Made by a program: the position numbers and the translations under genes | The notes under the pieces: model-generated | What the model was told of the DNA's origin: nothing | What the model saw: the letters and a program-made list of their open reading frames with translations, nothing else | Databases searched by the model: none | Origin: Actinomadura cremea | GTDB lineage: Bacteria; Actinomycetota; Actinomycetes; Streptosporangiales; Streptosporangiaceae | Length of the DNA stretch: 64,000 nt | Direction: 5' to 3' | Assembly (NCBI RefSeq): GCF_014648495.1 | Contig: NZ_BMRF01000024.1 | Coordinates: 56,888 to 120,887, forward strand | Part shown: piece by piece, positions 49,385 through 58,198 of the stretch | Layout: each line of letters begins with the position of its first letter | How positions within the stretch are numbered: position 1 is the stretch's first letter

Positions 49385-50454
49385 TCGACCGTGACGCGGT
49401 CGCTCACCGGGAACGTCTGGCAGGTGAGGACGAACCCGGCGTCGACCTCGGACGGTTCGAGGGCGTGGTTGCGGCGCATGTCGGCCTCGCCCGCGCGGAC
49501 GACGGCCCGGCACGTCCCGCAGACGCCGCCCTTGCAGGCGAACGGCAGGTCGCCGCGCGTCGCCTGGGCGCCCTCGAGGATCGTCGTCTCCCGGGAGACG
49601 GTCGAGGTGGCGCGCAGGCCGTCGAGGACCGTGGTCAGCTCGGTCGTCGCACCGGACGGCGTCCCGGCGACGCGGCGGGGCTCCGGCGGGGGCGCGTCCA
49701 CGTAGAACAGTTCGACGTGGACGCGGTCCGCGGGGACGCCGAGGCCGGTGAGCACGGCGCGGGCGTCCTCGATCATCGGGAACGGGCCGCAGAGCCAGAC
49801 GTGGTCGAACACCTCGGCGGGGACGAGGTCGGTGAGCAGGCGGTGCAGCCGGTCGCGGTCGAGGCGTCCCGAGAACAGCTCCGCGTCGCGGGGTTCGCGG
49901 GACAGCACGTGGACGAGCTGGAACCGGGGCCCGTACCGGTTCTTCAGGTCGCCGAGCTCCTCGGCGAACATCACGGTGCGGCTCGTCCGGTTGCCGTAGA
50001 CCAGCGACACCTGGGCGGCCGGATGGGCCAGGACGGTCGAGGCGACCGACAGCATCGGGGTGATCCCGGACCCGGCGGCGATGCACAGGTGCCGCTCCCC
50101 CGTCGCGGGATCGGCCCGCCAGGAGCCCGTCGGCGGCCGCACCTCGACGCGGGTCCCCGGCCGCACCTCGTGCACGAGCCAGGACGAGAACAGGCCGTCC
50201 GGGACCTCGCGGACGCCGATGCGCGGGGCGGCCCCGGCCGGTGCGCAGATCGAGTACGTCCGCCGGTGCTCGCGCCCGTCCACGACGCGGCGGAGGGTGA
50301 GCGACTGCCCGGCCCGGAACGCGAACACCTCGCGCAGCTCGTCGGGGACGGCGAAGGTGATCGCCACGGCGTCGTCGCACAGCCGGTCCACCGCGGCCAC
50401 GGTCAGCGGGTGGAAGACGGCCGGCCGGGCGGGCGCGGGTGCGGGCGCGGGCAT
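49372..50454 (-). CDS. paaE: Phenylacetyl-CoA epoxidase reductase subunit PaaE
   Basis: A 360-residue ferredoxin-NADP reductase-type protein with a C-terminal plant-type [2Fe-2S] domain. The FAD part has HRRTYSICAPAG; the NADP part has CIAAGSGITPMLSVASTVL and LCGPFPMIEDARAVL. The cluster ligands are in FACKGGVCGTCRAVV and the final FVLTCQTFP. PaaE passes electrons from NADPH to the diiron site of PaaA. It is the last gene of paaABCDE, one base after paaD. Confidence 0.95.
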   Translation of the reverse strand: MPAPAPAPARPAVFHPLTVAAVDRLCDDAVAITFAVPDELREVFAFRAGQSLTLRRVVDGREHRRTYSICAPAGAAPRIGVREVPDGLFSSWLVHEVRPGTRVEVRPPTGSWRADPATGERHLCIAAGSGITPMLSVASTVLAHPAAQVSLVYGNRTSRTVMFAEELGDLKNRYGPRFQLVHVLSREPRDAELFSGRLDRDRLHRLLTDLVPAEVFDHVWLCGPFPMIEDARAVLTGLGVPADRVHVELFYVDAPPPEPRRVAGTPSGATTELTTVLDGLRATSTVSRETTILEGAQATRGDLPFACKGGVCGTCRAVVRAGEADMRRNHALEPSEVDAGFVLTCQTFPVSDRVTVDYDA

Positions 50455-50455
50455 C

Positions 50456-50980
50456 TCAGATCTCCTTGACGTGCTCGAACGGCTCGAGGCAGTCGGTGCA
50501 GCGGTAGAGGGCCTTGCAGGCGGTCGAGCCGAACTCCGAGGCCGGGCGGGTGGCGGTCGAGCCGCAGCGCGGGCAGGCGGGGGCGCGCCGGGGCGGTCCG
50601 AGCGTGAGCGCCACCGGACCGGACGCCCGGCGGGCGGGGCCGGGCGGGGACAGACCGGCCGCGCGCAGGGCCGCCCGTCCGCGCTCGGAGATCCAGTCGC
50701 TCGACCAGGGCGGGTCGAGCACGACGCGCACCTCGACCCGCTCGAAGCCCGCGCCGTTCAGCCGGTGGACGAGGTCGTCGCGCATGGTCGCCATGGCGGG
50801 GCAGCCGGTGTAGGTGGGCGTGATGGAGGCGACGACGGTCTCGCCGCCGTCGGCGTCCGGGGTCACCTCGACGCCGCGCAGGACGCCGAGGTCGGCGAGG
50901 GTGAGCATCGGCATCTCCGGGTCGCGCACCCCGGCGGCGACCCGCCTCGCGAGCCGGGCGGCGCGCTCGCGGGCGGTCAC
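50456..50980 (-). CDS. paaD: Phenylacetate degradation protein PaaD (Fe-S assembly, MIP18-like)
   Basis: A 174-residue PaaD. The MIP18/DUF59 domain (VRDPEMPMLTLADLGVLRGV, ITPTYTGCPAMATMRDDL) is followed by a C-terminal zinc ribbon (ACPRCGSTATRPAS ... CKALYRCTDCLEPF). PaaD supports assembly of the iron cofactors of the epoxidase. GTG at 50980 overlaps the paaC stop by 4 bp; GTG at 50983 is an alternative. Confidence 0.93.
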   Translation of the reverse strand: MTARERAARLARRVAAGVRDPEMPMLTLADLGVLRGVEVTPDADGGETVVASITPTYTGCPAMATMRDDLVHRLNGAGFERVEVRVVLDPPWSSDWISERGRAALRAAGLSPPGPARRASGPVALTLGPPRRAPACPRCGSTATRPASEFGSTACKALYRCTDCLEPFEHVKEI

Positions 50981-51897
50981 CACGACCCCGCCGGGTGTGC
51001 GCGCGCGACCTCCTGCATCTCGGCGAGCAGGGGGCCGAACGCGGCGGTGTGGTCGCCGTCGCGGCCGGTGGCCCGCCCGTCCGGCGGCGGGGCGCCGGGA
51101 CGATCGACACCGCTCACCTCCAGGACCCGCCCGAGGACCGCCTTCACCTCGGCACCGATCGAGGCGGGATCGGCGCCGACGCCGATCTCCGCGAGGGACG
51201 CCTCGACGGGGTGGGGCGCGAGGAGTTCGGGCAGGAGCGGCCACAGGGCGTCCAGGGCGGCGACGAGCCTGCGCCGCGATTCGCCGGTGCCCCGCGCGAG
51301 GGTGAGGAACCAGCGGCCCGCCCAGTCGCGGTGGTAGGCGACCTCCTTGACGCCCTTGGCCGCGACCGCCGCGAGGACGCCGTCCCGGCTCGCGCGGAGC
51401 CGTTCGAGGAGCGCCAGCCGGGCCGCGGAGAACAGCAGCAGGCGGACGACGACGTGCGCGAAGTCGCCGTTCGCGACCTCGGCGAGCCGGACGTTGCGGA
51501 ACTCCCCGGCGTCGCGGAAGAAGGCGAGCGCGTCCTCCGGCGGGACGGGCGACCCCGCGGGCAGCGCGGGAACGACGCCGCCGTCCGCCGCCGCGGCGCG
51601 CGACAGCAGGAGGCGCGCCTGCCCGAGCAGGTCGAGGGCCATGTTCGCGAGCGCGATGTCCTCTTCGAGATCGGGGGCGCGGCTGCACCATTCCGACAGC
51701 CGTTGCGACATGATCAGGGCGTCGTCGCCGAGCATGAGGCAGTACGCGGCGAGGGCCGCGGGGTCGGCGCCGTCCGGCGGAGTGGTGTCGACGCCCGCGA
51801 GCGGGTCCTCGAAGCCGGTACCGAAGGCCCACTGGGACGCGTCGCCGCCCGCGTCCTCGACCAGCCCGTCGAAGACGCCGCCGTGGTCGTCGTTCAT
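50977..51897 (-). CDS. paaC: Phenylacetyl-CoA epoxidase structural subunit PaaC
   Basis: A 306-residue ferritin-like subunit that pairs with catalytic PaaA. Typical blocks are AAYCLMLGDDALIMSQRLSEW, DIALANMALDLLGQARLLLS, AEVANGDFAHVVVRLLLFSA and GVKEVAYHRDWAGRWFLTL. PaaC lacks a functional diiron site and stabilises PaaA. ATG at 51897 has GGAGG; the stop overlaps paaD. Confidence 0.95.
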   Translation of the reverse strand: MNDDHGGVFDGLVEDAGGDASQWAFGTGFEDPLAGVDTTPPDGADPAALAAYCLMLGDDALIMSQRLSEWCSRAPDLEEDIALANMALDLLGQARLLLSRAAAADGGVVPALPAGSPVPPEDALAFFRDAGEFRNVRLAEVANGDFAHVVVRLLLFSAARLALLERLRASRDGVLAAVAAKGVKEVAYHRDWAGRWFLTLARGTGESRRRLVAALDALWPLLPELLAPHPVEASLAEIGVGADPASIGAEVKAVLGRVLEVSGVDRPGAPPPDGRATGRDGDHTAAFGPLLAEMQEVARAHPAGSW

Positions 51898-51914
51898 GAT
51901 CGTCCGACCTCCGT

Positions 51915-52208
51915 TCACATGTGCGGCACGTCGCCGGGGATGTCGTAGAACGTGGGGTGCCGGTAGACCTTGTCGCCGTTCGGGGCGAACAGCGGGTCCT
52001 TCTCGTCCGGGCTGGACGCCGTGATCGCGTCGGCGCGCACGACCCAGATGCTCACGCCCTCGTTGCGCCGCGTGTAGACGTCGCGCGCGTGGCGCAGGGC
52101 CATCACGTCGTCGGGCGCGTGCAGCGACCCCACGTGGACGTGGTTGAGGCCGCGCTTGCCGCGCACGAACACCTCGTAGAGCGGCCATTCCCGCCGGTCC
52201 GGGCTCAT
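51915..52208 (-). CDS. paaB: Phenylacetyl-CoA epoxidase subunit PaaB
   Basis: A 97-residue PaaB. The family blocks [40 protein letters not shown] and [15 protein letters not shown] are all present. PaaB bridges the PaaAC heterodimers in the epoxidase complex. Its ATG overlaps the paaA stop by 4 bp. Confidence 0.96.
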   Translation of the reverse strand: MSPDRREWPLYEVFVRGKRGLNHVHVGSLHAPDDVMALRHARDVYTRRNEGVSIWVVRADAITASSPDEKDPLFAPNGDKVYRHPTFYDIPGDVPHM

Positions 52209-53155
52209 CGGAACTCCCCCTCCCGATCGGCGAACGCGGTCGCCGCCTCCCGCACCCACGCGCCGTCCTCGTGGGCGGCGCGCCGGTGGGCCATGCGCCG
52301 CTCGTTGCACGGTCCGCGGCCGCCGATGACCGCGGCCAGCTCGTCCCAGTCGGGCTCGCCGAAGTCGTGGTGGCCGCGCTCCTCGTTCCAGCGCAGGTCG
52401 GGGTCGGGCAGGGTGACGCCGAGGGCCTCGGCCTGCGGGACGGTCATGTCCACGAACTTCTGCCGCAGCTCGTCGTTGGAGTTGCGCTTGACGCCCCACG
52501 CCATCGACCGCGCGCTGTTCGGGGAGTTCGCGTCCGGCGGGCCGAACATCATCAGCACCGGCCACCAGAACCGGTCCACCGACTCCTGCACCATCGCGCG
52601 CTGCTCGTCCGTCCCGCGCATCATCGCCGTCAGCAGCTCGTACCCCTGCCGCTGGTGGAACGACTCCTCCTTGCAGATGCGGATCATGGCGCGGCCGTAC
52701 GGGCCGTACGACGTACGGCACAGCGGCACCTGGTTGCAGATCGCCGCGCCGTCGACGAGCCATCCGATCGTCCCGACGTCCGCGTAGGACGGAGTCGGGT
52801 AGTTGAAGATCGACGAGTACTTCTGCCGTCCGGCCAGCAGCAGGTCGGTCAGCTCGGCGCGGGACACGCCGAGGGTCTCGCACGCCGAGTACAGGTAGAG
52901 CCCGTGCCCCGCCTCGTCCTGGACCTTGGCCAGCAGGATCGCCTTGCGGCGCAGGGACGGCGCGCGGCCGATCCAGGCACCCTCGGGCTGCATGCCGATG
53001 ATCTCGGAGTGGGCGTGCTGGGCGATCTGCCGGACGAGCGTCCGGCGGTAGGCGTCCGGCATCCAGTCCCGGGGCTCGATGCGGTCGCCCCGGCCGATCG
53101 TCGTGTCGAACGCCGCCTGGAGCGCCGCGTCCGGTTCCACCGGTGTCGTCGTCAC
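52205..53155 (-). CDS. paaA: Phenylacetyl-CoA epoxidase catalytic subunit PaaA
   Basis: A 316-residue diiron monooxygenase subunit that epoxidises the ring of phenylacetyl-CoA. Iron-binding motifs are visible in [15 protein letters not shown] and [15 protein letters not shown], with further conserved blocks [15 protein letters not shown] and [23 protein letters not shown] at 53155 follows GGGAGG and starts the paaABCDE operon, divergent from paaZ. Confidence 0.97.
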   Translation of the reverse strand: MTTTPVEPDAALQAAFDTTIGRGDRIEPRDWMPDAYRRTLVRQIAQHAHSEIIGMQPEGAWIGRAPSLRRKAILLAKVQDEAGHGLYLYSACETLGVSRAELTDLLLAGRQKYSSIFNYPTPSYADVGTIGWLVDGAAICNQVPLCRTSYGPYGRAMIRICKEESFHQRQGYELLTAMMRGTDEQRAMVQESVDRFWWPVLMMFGPPDANSPNSARSMAWGVKRNSNDELRQKFVDMTVPQAEALGVTLPDPDLRWNEERGHHDFGEPDWDELAAVIGGRGPCNERRMAHRRAAHEDGAWVREAATAFADREGEFR

Positions 53156-53181
53156 TGGTCCCTCCCGGCGTCGGCATATTT

Positions 53182-53199
53182 ACTTACCGTTCGATCAGT
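53182..53199. promoter_or_regulatory. PaaR-type operator between paaA and paaZ
   Basis: ACTTACCG-TT-CGATCAGT, an 18-bp imperfect palindrome (6 of 8 positions match between half-sites), lies in the paaA/paaZ divergent promoter. It resembles the actinobacterial PaaR consensus with ACT-N-ACCG half-sites. Control of both directions is likely. Confidence 0.7.
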
Positions 53200-53283
53200 A
53201 ATAACGTGACACGAGACCGCCGCTCGGCGCAAGAGGGGTGCCGGCCCGCCGCCCGCACCCGTCCGCCTCGGAAGGGAGACAGC

Positions 53284-55326
53284 GTGAGCCCACTGCTGGA
53301 GAGCTACGCCGCCGGACGCTGGTTCCGTGCGGACGACGAGGGGACGCCCCTGCTCGACGCCGCGACCGGCGCGGAGGTCGCGCGGCTGGCGGGCCGCGGC
53401 CCGGACGTCGCCGAGATGGTCCGGCACGCCCGCGAGACCGGCGGCCCGGCGCTGCGCGCGCTGACCTTCCACGAGCGGGCCGCCCTGCTGAAGGCGCTCG
53501 CCAAGCGCCTGACCGAACGCAAGGAGGACCTGTACGCCCTGTCGGTGCGGACGGGCGCCACCGCGCGTGACACCGCCGTCGACGTCGACGGCGGCATCGG
53601 CACGCTGTTCAGCTACGCGAGCAAGGGCGTGCGCGAACTGCCGAACGACACGATCGTCCTCGACGGCGACGTGGAGCGCCTGGGCAGGGGCGGGACGTTC
53701 GCCGGGCAGCACGTGTTCGCGTCCCGGCCGGGCGTCGCGGTGCAGATCAACGCGTTCAACTTCCCGGTCTGGGGGATGCTCGAGAAGCTCGCGCCCGCGT
53801 TCCTCGCGGGGCTGCCGTCGATCGTCAAGCCCGCGAGCCAGACCGCGTACGTCACCGAACTCTGCGTCCGGCAGATCATCGAGTCGGGTCTCCTGCCGGA
53901 GGGCGCCCTGCAGTTCCTCGCCGGCAGCCCCGACGGGCTGCTCGACCGGCTCACCGTCCAGGACTCGGTCGCCTTCACCGGCTCCGCGCACACCGCGGGC
54001 CTCCTGCGCCGCCACCCGAACGTGCTGGACGGCGGCGTCCGCCTCGGCGTCGAGGCCGACTCCCTCAACTGCTCGATCCTCGGGCCGGACGTCCGCCCGG
54101 ACGACCCCGAGTTCGACCTGTTCGTCAAGGGCGTCGTCGCCGAGATGACCGTCAAGGCGGGGCAGAAGTGCACCGCCATCCGCCGGGTGCTCGTCCCCGC
54201 GCCGATGGCCGACGCGGTGGTCGAGGCGCTCACCGCGCGGCTGGCGAAGGTGACCGTCGGCGATCCGCGGAACCCGGACGTCCGGATGGGCCCGCTCGCG
54301 AGCCTCGGGCAGCGCGCCGAGGTGCGCAAGGCCGTCGAGGCGCTGCGGGCCGCCGCCGAGGTGGTCGCCGGGGACCCGGCGGGCGCGGGCCCGCTGCTCG
54401 ACGGCGACCCCGAGCGCGGCGCGTTCATGACGCCGCTGCTGCTGCGCGCGCGTCCGGGCGCCGCCGAGCCCCACGACGTGGAGCCGTTCGGGCCGGTGAG
54501 CACCGTGCTCGCCTACGACGGCGTGGACGAGGCGGTCGAGCTGGCCGCGCGGGGCCGGGGCAGCCTCGCCGCGTCCGTCGTCACGCACGACCCGGACGTC
54601 GCGCGGACGGTCGTCCGCGGGCTGGCGCCGTGGCACGGCCGGGTCCTCGTCCTGGACAGGGACGACGCGAAGGAGTCCACCGGCCACGGTTCGCCGCTGC
54701 CCGCGCTCGTCCACGGCGGCCCCGGACGCGCGGGGGGCGGCGAGGAGCTCGGCGGGATCCGGGGCGTGCTCGCGCACATGCAGCGCACCGCCGTCCAGGC
54801 GTCGCCCGACCTGCTCACCGCGGTCACCGGCCGGTGGACGACCGGCGCCGCGCGCGCCGAGTCCGGCGCGCACCCGTTCCGCAAGTCGCTGGCCGACCTG
54901 CGGATCGGCGACACCATCGCGTCCGCGCCGCGCACGGTGTCGCTCGACGACATCGCCCATTTCGCCGAGTTCACCGGCGACACGTTCTACGCCCACACCG
55001 ACCCCGAGGCCGCCGCCCGCAACCCGCTGTTCGGCGGCATCGTCGCCCACGGCTACCTGGTGGTTTCCCTCGCCGCCGGACTGTTCGTCGACCCCGCGCC
55101 GGGCCCGGTCCTGGCGAACTTCGGCGTGGACGGCCTGCGCTTCCTCACCCCGGTCAAGGCCGGCGACGCGATCGCGGTGACCCTGACCGTCAAGCAGATC
55201 ACGCCGCGCTCGGGCGCCGACTACGGCGAGGTGCGCTGGGACGCCGTCGTGACGAACCAGGACGGCGCGCCGGTCGCGACCTACGACGTCCTGACCCTCG
55301 TCGCGAAGACCTGGCCCGCGGGGTGA
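53284..55326 (+). CDS. paaZ: PaaZ: oxepin-CoA hydrolase / semialdehyde dehydrogenase
   Basis: A 680-residue bifunctional enzyme. The N-terminal aldehyde dehydrogenase (~1-510) has the NADP-site NAFNFPVWGMLEKLAPAFLA, the catalytic Glu in GVEADSLNCSILG and Cys in KAGQKCTAIRRVLVP. The C-terminal MaoC hydratase (~545-680) has DDIAHFAEFTGDTFYAHTD and GIVAHGYLVVSLAAGLF. PaaZ opens the oxepin-CoA ring and oxidises the resulting aldehyde. GTG at 53284 has GGGAG. It is a single gene divergent from paaA; paaF, G, H, J and K are not in the window. Confidence 0.96.
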   Translation: MSPLLESYAAGRWFRADDEGTPLLDAATGAEVARLAGRGPDVAEMVRHARETGGPALRALTFHERAALLKALAKRLTERKEDLYALSVRTGATARDTAVDVDGGIGTLFSYASKGVRELPNDTIVLDGDVERLGRGGTFAGQHVFASRPGVAVQINAFNFPVWGMLEKLAPAFLAGLPSIVKPASQTAYVTELCVRQIIESGLLPEGALQFLAGSPDGLLDRLTVQDSVAFTGSAHTAGLLRRHPNVLDGGVRLGVEADSLNCSILGPDVRPDDPEFDLFVKGVVAEMTVKAGQKCTAIRRVLVPAPMADAVVEALTARLAKVTVGDPRNPDVRMGPLASLGQRAEVRKAVEALRAAAEVVAGDPAGAGPLLDGDPERGAFMTPLLLRARPGAAEPHDVEPFGPVSTVLAYDGVDEAVELAARGRGSLAASVVTHDPDVARTVVRGLAPWHGRVLVLDRDDAKESTGHGSPLPALVHGGPGRAGGGEELGGIRGVLAHMQRTAVQASPDLLTAVTGRWTTGAARAESGAHPFRKSLADLRIGDTIASAPRTVSLDDIAHFAEFTGDTFYAHTDPEAAARNPLFGGIVAHGYLVVSLAAGLFVDPAPGPVLANFGVDGLRFLTPVKAGDAIAVTLTVKQITPRSGADYGEVRWDAVVTNQDGAPVATYDVLTLVAKTWPAG

Positions 55327-55446
55327 GCCCCGCCCGCCCCGGCATCGGCCCCGCCGGCGCCGGGGCGGCCCCGTACCGTCCGCCTGCGCGAGCTCCGTAC
55401 GGTTCGCGCGGGCTCCCGGGCGTCCACCCGCCCGCCCGGCGGCGGC

Positions 55447-55956
55447 TCAGGTGCCGTCCGCGCCCCAGCCCGCGCCGCGGCCGTGGGCCTCGTCGAACAC
55501 CAGCCAGGTACGGGTGGCGCGGACGCCCGGGATGTCCTGGATGCACTCCAGCACCACGTGCCGCAGCGCCGCGTTGTCCGGGGCCCTGACCAGCACGAGG
55601 ACGTCGTAGTCGCCGCCGACCATCGCGAAGTGCTCGACGTACGGGATCTCCCGGAGCCGCGCCGACAGGGCCCGCCACGAGTTCTGCTCGATGGTGACCG
55701 AGACGTACGCGCTGGTGCCGAGTCCCGCACGGTGCGGGGCGATCTCGACCGTGAACCCGGTGATGATCCCGTCGTCGGTCAGGCGGGTGAGCCGGGCGTA
55801 GGCGTTGGCACGGGAGATGTGGACGCGCTCGGCGAGCGCCCGCACCGAGAGGCGGCCGTCGCGCAGCAGCTCGGCGATGATCGCCCGGTCCACCGCGTCC
55901 AGCGGCCCGGCAATTCGTCCGGATTCACCGCGCGCAGCACCCTCTTCGGTGGACAT
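55447..55956 (-). CDS. Lrp/AsnC-family regulator
   Basis: A 169-residue Lrp/AsnC-type regulator. The DNA-binding part is LDAVDRAIIAELLRDGRLSV then RALAERVHISRANAYARLTR, and the RAM ligand domain is IPYVEHFAMVGGDYDVLVLV with IQDIPGVRATRTWLVF. ATG at 55956 has GGGGGG upstream; ATG at 55968 is possible. It is divergent from the E1alpha-E1beta-E2 operon, the usual arrangement for a regulator of branched-chain keto-acid dehydrogenase. Confidence 0.9.
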   Translation of the reverse strand: MSTEEGAARGESGRIAGPLDAVDRAIIAELLRDGRLSVRALAERVHISRANAYARLTRLTDDGIITGFTVEIAPHRAGLGTSAYVSVTIEQNSWRALSARLREIPYVEHFAMVGGDYDVLVLVRAPDNAALRHVVLECIQDIPGVRATRTWLVFDEAHGRGAGWGADGT

Positions 55957-55976
55957 TCGGCCCCCCATCCGTCCCG

Positions 55977-56014
55977 CAAGTGCTTACTTGTCGCTCATTG
56001 TGCCCCAAGTCTTG
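55977..56014. promoter_or_regulatory. Lrp-type operator repeats upstream of the dehydrogenase operon
   Basis: Two inverted repeats share the CAAGT half-site: CAAGT-GCTT-ACTTG (55977-55990) and CAAG-T-CTTG (56006-56014). They lie between the lrp-type gene and the E1alpha gene, so they are candidate binding sites for that regulator. Confidence 0.5.
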
Positions 56015-56076
56015 AACAGATGGTCGGCACGGCGGACGCTCTCCCTAACAAGCGTCCAGAGAAAGCGAGCGACGCC

Positions 56077-57180
56077 ATGTCCGTGACCGCACATCGACCG
56101 GCGGCCGACGATCTGCTTCCCTCGCCCGTCCCGGTCCGCTTCGTCGCCGAGGACGGCACGGCCGTGGAGCCGCCCGCCGGGTACGCGGCGCCGGCGGGCG
56201 AGCGGCTGCTGGAGGCGTACCGCCGCATGGTCCTGGGCCGCCGCTTCGACGCCCAGGCGACCGCGCTGACCAGGCAGGGGCGGCTCGCCGTCTACCCGTC
56301 GAGCCGCGGCCAGGACGCCTGCCAGGTCGGCGGCGTGCTCGCGCTGCGGGAGGACGACTGGCTGTTCCCGACCTACCGGGACTCGGTGGCGCTGGTGGCC
56401 CGCGGCCTCGACCCCGTCGAGGTGCTCACCCTGCTGCGCGGCTCGTGGCACTGCGGCTACGACCCGGCGGCCGTGCGCGTGGCACCGCAGTGCACGCCGC
56501 TGGCGACGCAGACCGTCCACGCGGTCGGGCTGGCCGACGCGCTGCGCCGCAAGGGCGAGGGCGGCGTCGTGATGGCCTTCGTCGGGGACGGCGGCACCAG
56601 CGAGGGCGACTTCCACGAGGCGCTCAACTACGCGGCCGTCCTGAACGCGCCGGTGGTGTTCTTCGTGCAGAACAACAAGTACGCCATCTCGGTCCCGCTG
56701 GCGCGGCAGACCGCCGCGCCCGCGCTCGCGTACAAGGGGGTCGGGTACGGCGTCCGGTCCGAGCAGGTGGACGGCAACGACCTCCTCGCGGTGCTGGCGG
56801 TGCTGGACGCGGCCGTGGCGAACGCGCGGGCGGGCGGCGGGCCGTTCCTCGTGGAGGCGCACACCTACCGGATGGACGCCCACACCAACGCCGACGACGC
56901 CACCCGGTACCGGACGCCCGAGGAGGTCGAGCGGTGGGAGTCCGCCGACCCGATCGCCCGGCTGGAGGCCCACCTGCGCGGCCGCGGCCTCCTCGGCCCC
57001 GCGGACGTCGCCGCGGCGGGCGAGGCCGCCGAGGAGTTCGCCGCGCGCCTCCGCGCGCGGATGAACACCGACCCGGAGACGAACCCCCTGGAGCTGTTCG
57101 ACCACGTCTTCGCCGAGCCCACCCCGCAGCTGCGCGAGCAGCGGGACCTGCTGGCGTCCGAGCTGTCCTCGGAGGAGTGA
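56077..57180 (+). CDS. 2-oxoacid dehydrogenase E1 alpha subunit (BkdA/PdhA type)
   Basis: A 367-residue thiamine-diphosphate-dependent E1 alpha subunit. The TPP motif runs from VGDGGTSEGDFHEALNYAAV to VQNNKYAISVP. The phosphorylation-loop region VEAHTYRMDAHTNADDATRYR and the opening RMVLGRRFDAQATALTRQGR are typical of branched-chain keto-acid or pyruvate dehydrogenase alpha subunits. ATG at 56077 has a weak ribosome site. The beta subunit starts 1 bp after the stop. A divergent Lrp gene favours branched-chain substrates. Confidence 0.92.
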   Translation: MSVTAHRPAADDLLPSPVPVRFVAEDGTAVEPPAGYAAPAGERLLEAYRRMVLGRRFDAQATALTRQGRLAVYPSSRGQDACQVGGVLALREDDWLFPTYRDSVALVARGLDPVEVLTLLRGSWHCGYDPAAVRVAPQCTPLATQTVHAVGLADALRRKGEGGVVMAFVGDGGTSEGDFHEALNYAAVLNAPVVFFVQNNKYAISVPLARQTAAPALAYKGVGYGVRSEQVDGNDLLAVLAVLDAAVANARAGGGPFLVEAHTYRMDAHTNADDATRYRTPEEVERWESADPIARLEAHLRGRGLLGPADVAAAGEAAEEFAARLRARMNTDPETNPLELFDHVFAEPTPQLREQRDLLASELSSEE

Positions 57181-57181
57181 C

Positions 57182-58198
57182 ATGACCGAGTCGACGATGG
57201 CGCAGGCGCTGAACGGCGCGCTCCGGGACGCCCTGCGCGAGGACGGGAGCGTCCTCGTCTTCGGCGAGGACGTGGGCCCGCTGGGCGGCGTCTTCCGCAT
57301 CACCGACGGGCTGACCGCCGAGTTCGGCGACGACCGCTGCTTCGACACCCCGCTGGCCGAGGCCGGGATCGTCGGGCTCGCCGTGGGCATGGCGATGGGC
57401 GGCTTCCGCCCGGTCGTCGAGATGCAGTTCGACGCCTTCGCCTACCCGGCGTTCGAGCAGATCGCCTCGCACGTCGCCAAGACCCGCAACCGCACCCGCG
57501 GCCTGCTGTCCCTGCCGATGGTGATCCGCATCCCCTACGCGGGCGGCATCGGCGGCGTCGAGCACCACTGCGACTCGAGCGAGGCCTACTACGCGCACAC
57601 CCCCGGCCTGAAGGTCGTCACCCCCGCGACCCCGGACGACGCGTACTGGCTGCTGCGCGACGCGATCGCCGACCCCGACCCGGTCGTCTTCATGGAGCCC
57701 AAGCGGCTGTACTGGGCGAAGGGCGGGACGTCCCCCGCCCCGCGGCGCCCCGCCGGGTTCGGGCGGGCGGCGGTGCGCCGCGAGGGGGCCGACGCGACGA
57801 TCGTCGCCTACGGGCCGACCGTCCCGGTCGCCCTGCAGGCCGCCGAGGCCGCGGCGCGCGACGGCATCGACCTCGAGGTCGTCGACCTGCGCACGATCGT
57901 CCCGTTCGACGACGGCACCGTCGTGGCGTCCGTCCGCAAGACGGGCCGGTGCGTGGTCGTCCAGGAGGCGCAGGGGTTCGCCGGGGTCGGCGCCGAGATC
58001 GCCGCCCGCGTGCAGGAACGCTGCTTCCACTCGCTGGCCGCCCCGGTGCTGCGGGTCACCGGGTTCGACGTCCCGTACCCGCCGCCGCACCTGGAGCACG
58101 CCCACCTGCCGGACGCCGACCGGATCCTCGACGCGGTCGACCGGCTCCAGTTCGGCGACGAGCCGGACGTCCGCCACCTCGCCCGGGAGGCGTCATGA
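57182..58198 (+). CDS. 2-oxoacid dehydrogenase E1 beta subunit (BkdB/PdhB type)
   Basis: A 338-residue E1 beta subunit. Characteristic blocks are VLVFGEDVGPLGGVFRITDGL, RCFDTPLAEAGIVGLAVGMAM, FRPVVEMQFDAFAYPAFEQI and the transketolase C-terminal domain (ATIVAYGPTVPVALQAAEAA, VSVRKTGRCVVVQEAQGFAG-type). It forms an alpha2beta2 E1 with the preceding gene. Its stop overlaps the E2 start (ATGA). Confidence 0.93.
   Translation: MTESTMAQALNGALRDALREDGSVLVFGEDVGPLGGVFRITDGLTAEFGDDRCFDTPLAEAGIVGLAVGMAMGGFRPVVEMQFDAFAYPAFEQIASHVAKTRNRTRGLLSLPMVIRIPYAGGIGGVEHHCDSSEAYYAHTPGLKVVTPATPDDAYWLLRDAIADPDPVVFMEPKRLYWAKGGTSPAPRRPAGFGRAAVRREGADATIVAYGPTVPVALQAAEAAARDGIDLEVVDLRTIVPFDDGTVVASVRKTGRCVVVQEAQGFAGVGAEIAARVQERCFHSLAAPVLRVTGFDVPYPPPHLEHAHLPDADRILDAVDRLQFGDEPDVRHLAREAS

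Noticed and set aside
48602-50380. Leftward open frame continuing from the M16-type gene across the TetR and paaE genes
   Set aside because: It is a GC-rich shadow frame: the upstream part is antisense to the TetR gene and out of frame with paaE, and the conserved M16 sequence begins at the GTG at 48601 after a ribosome site.
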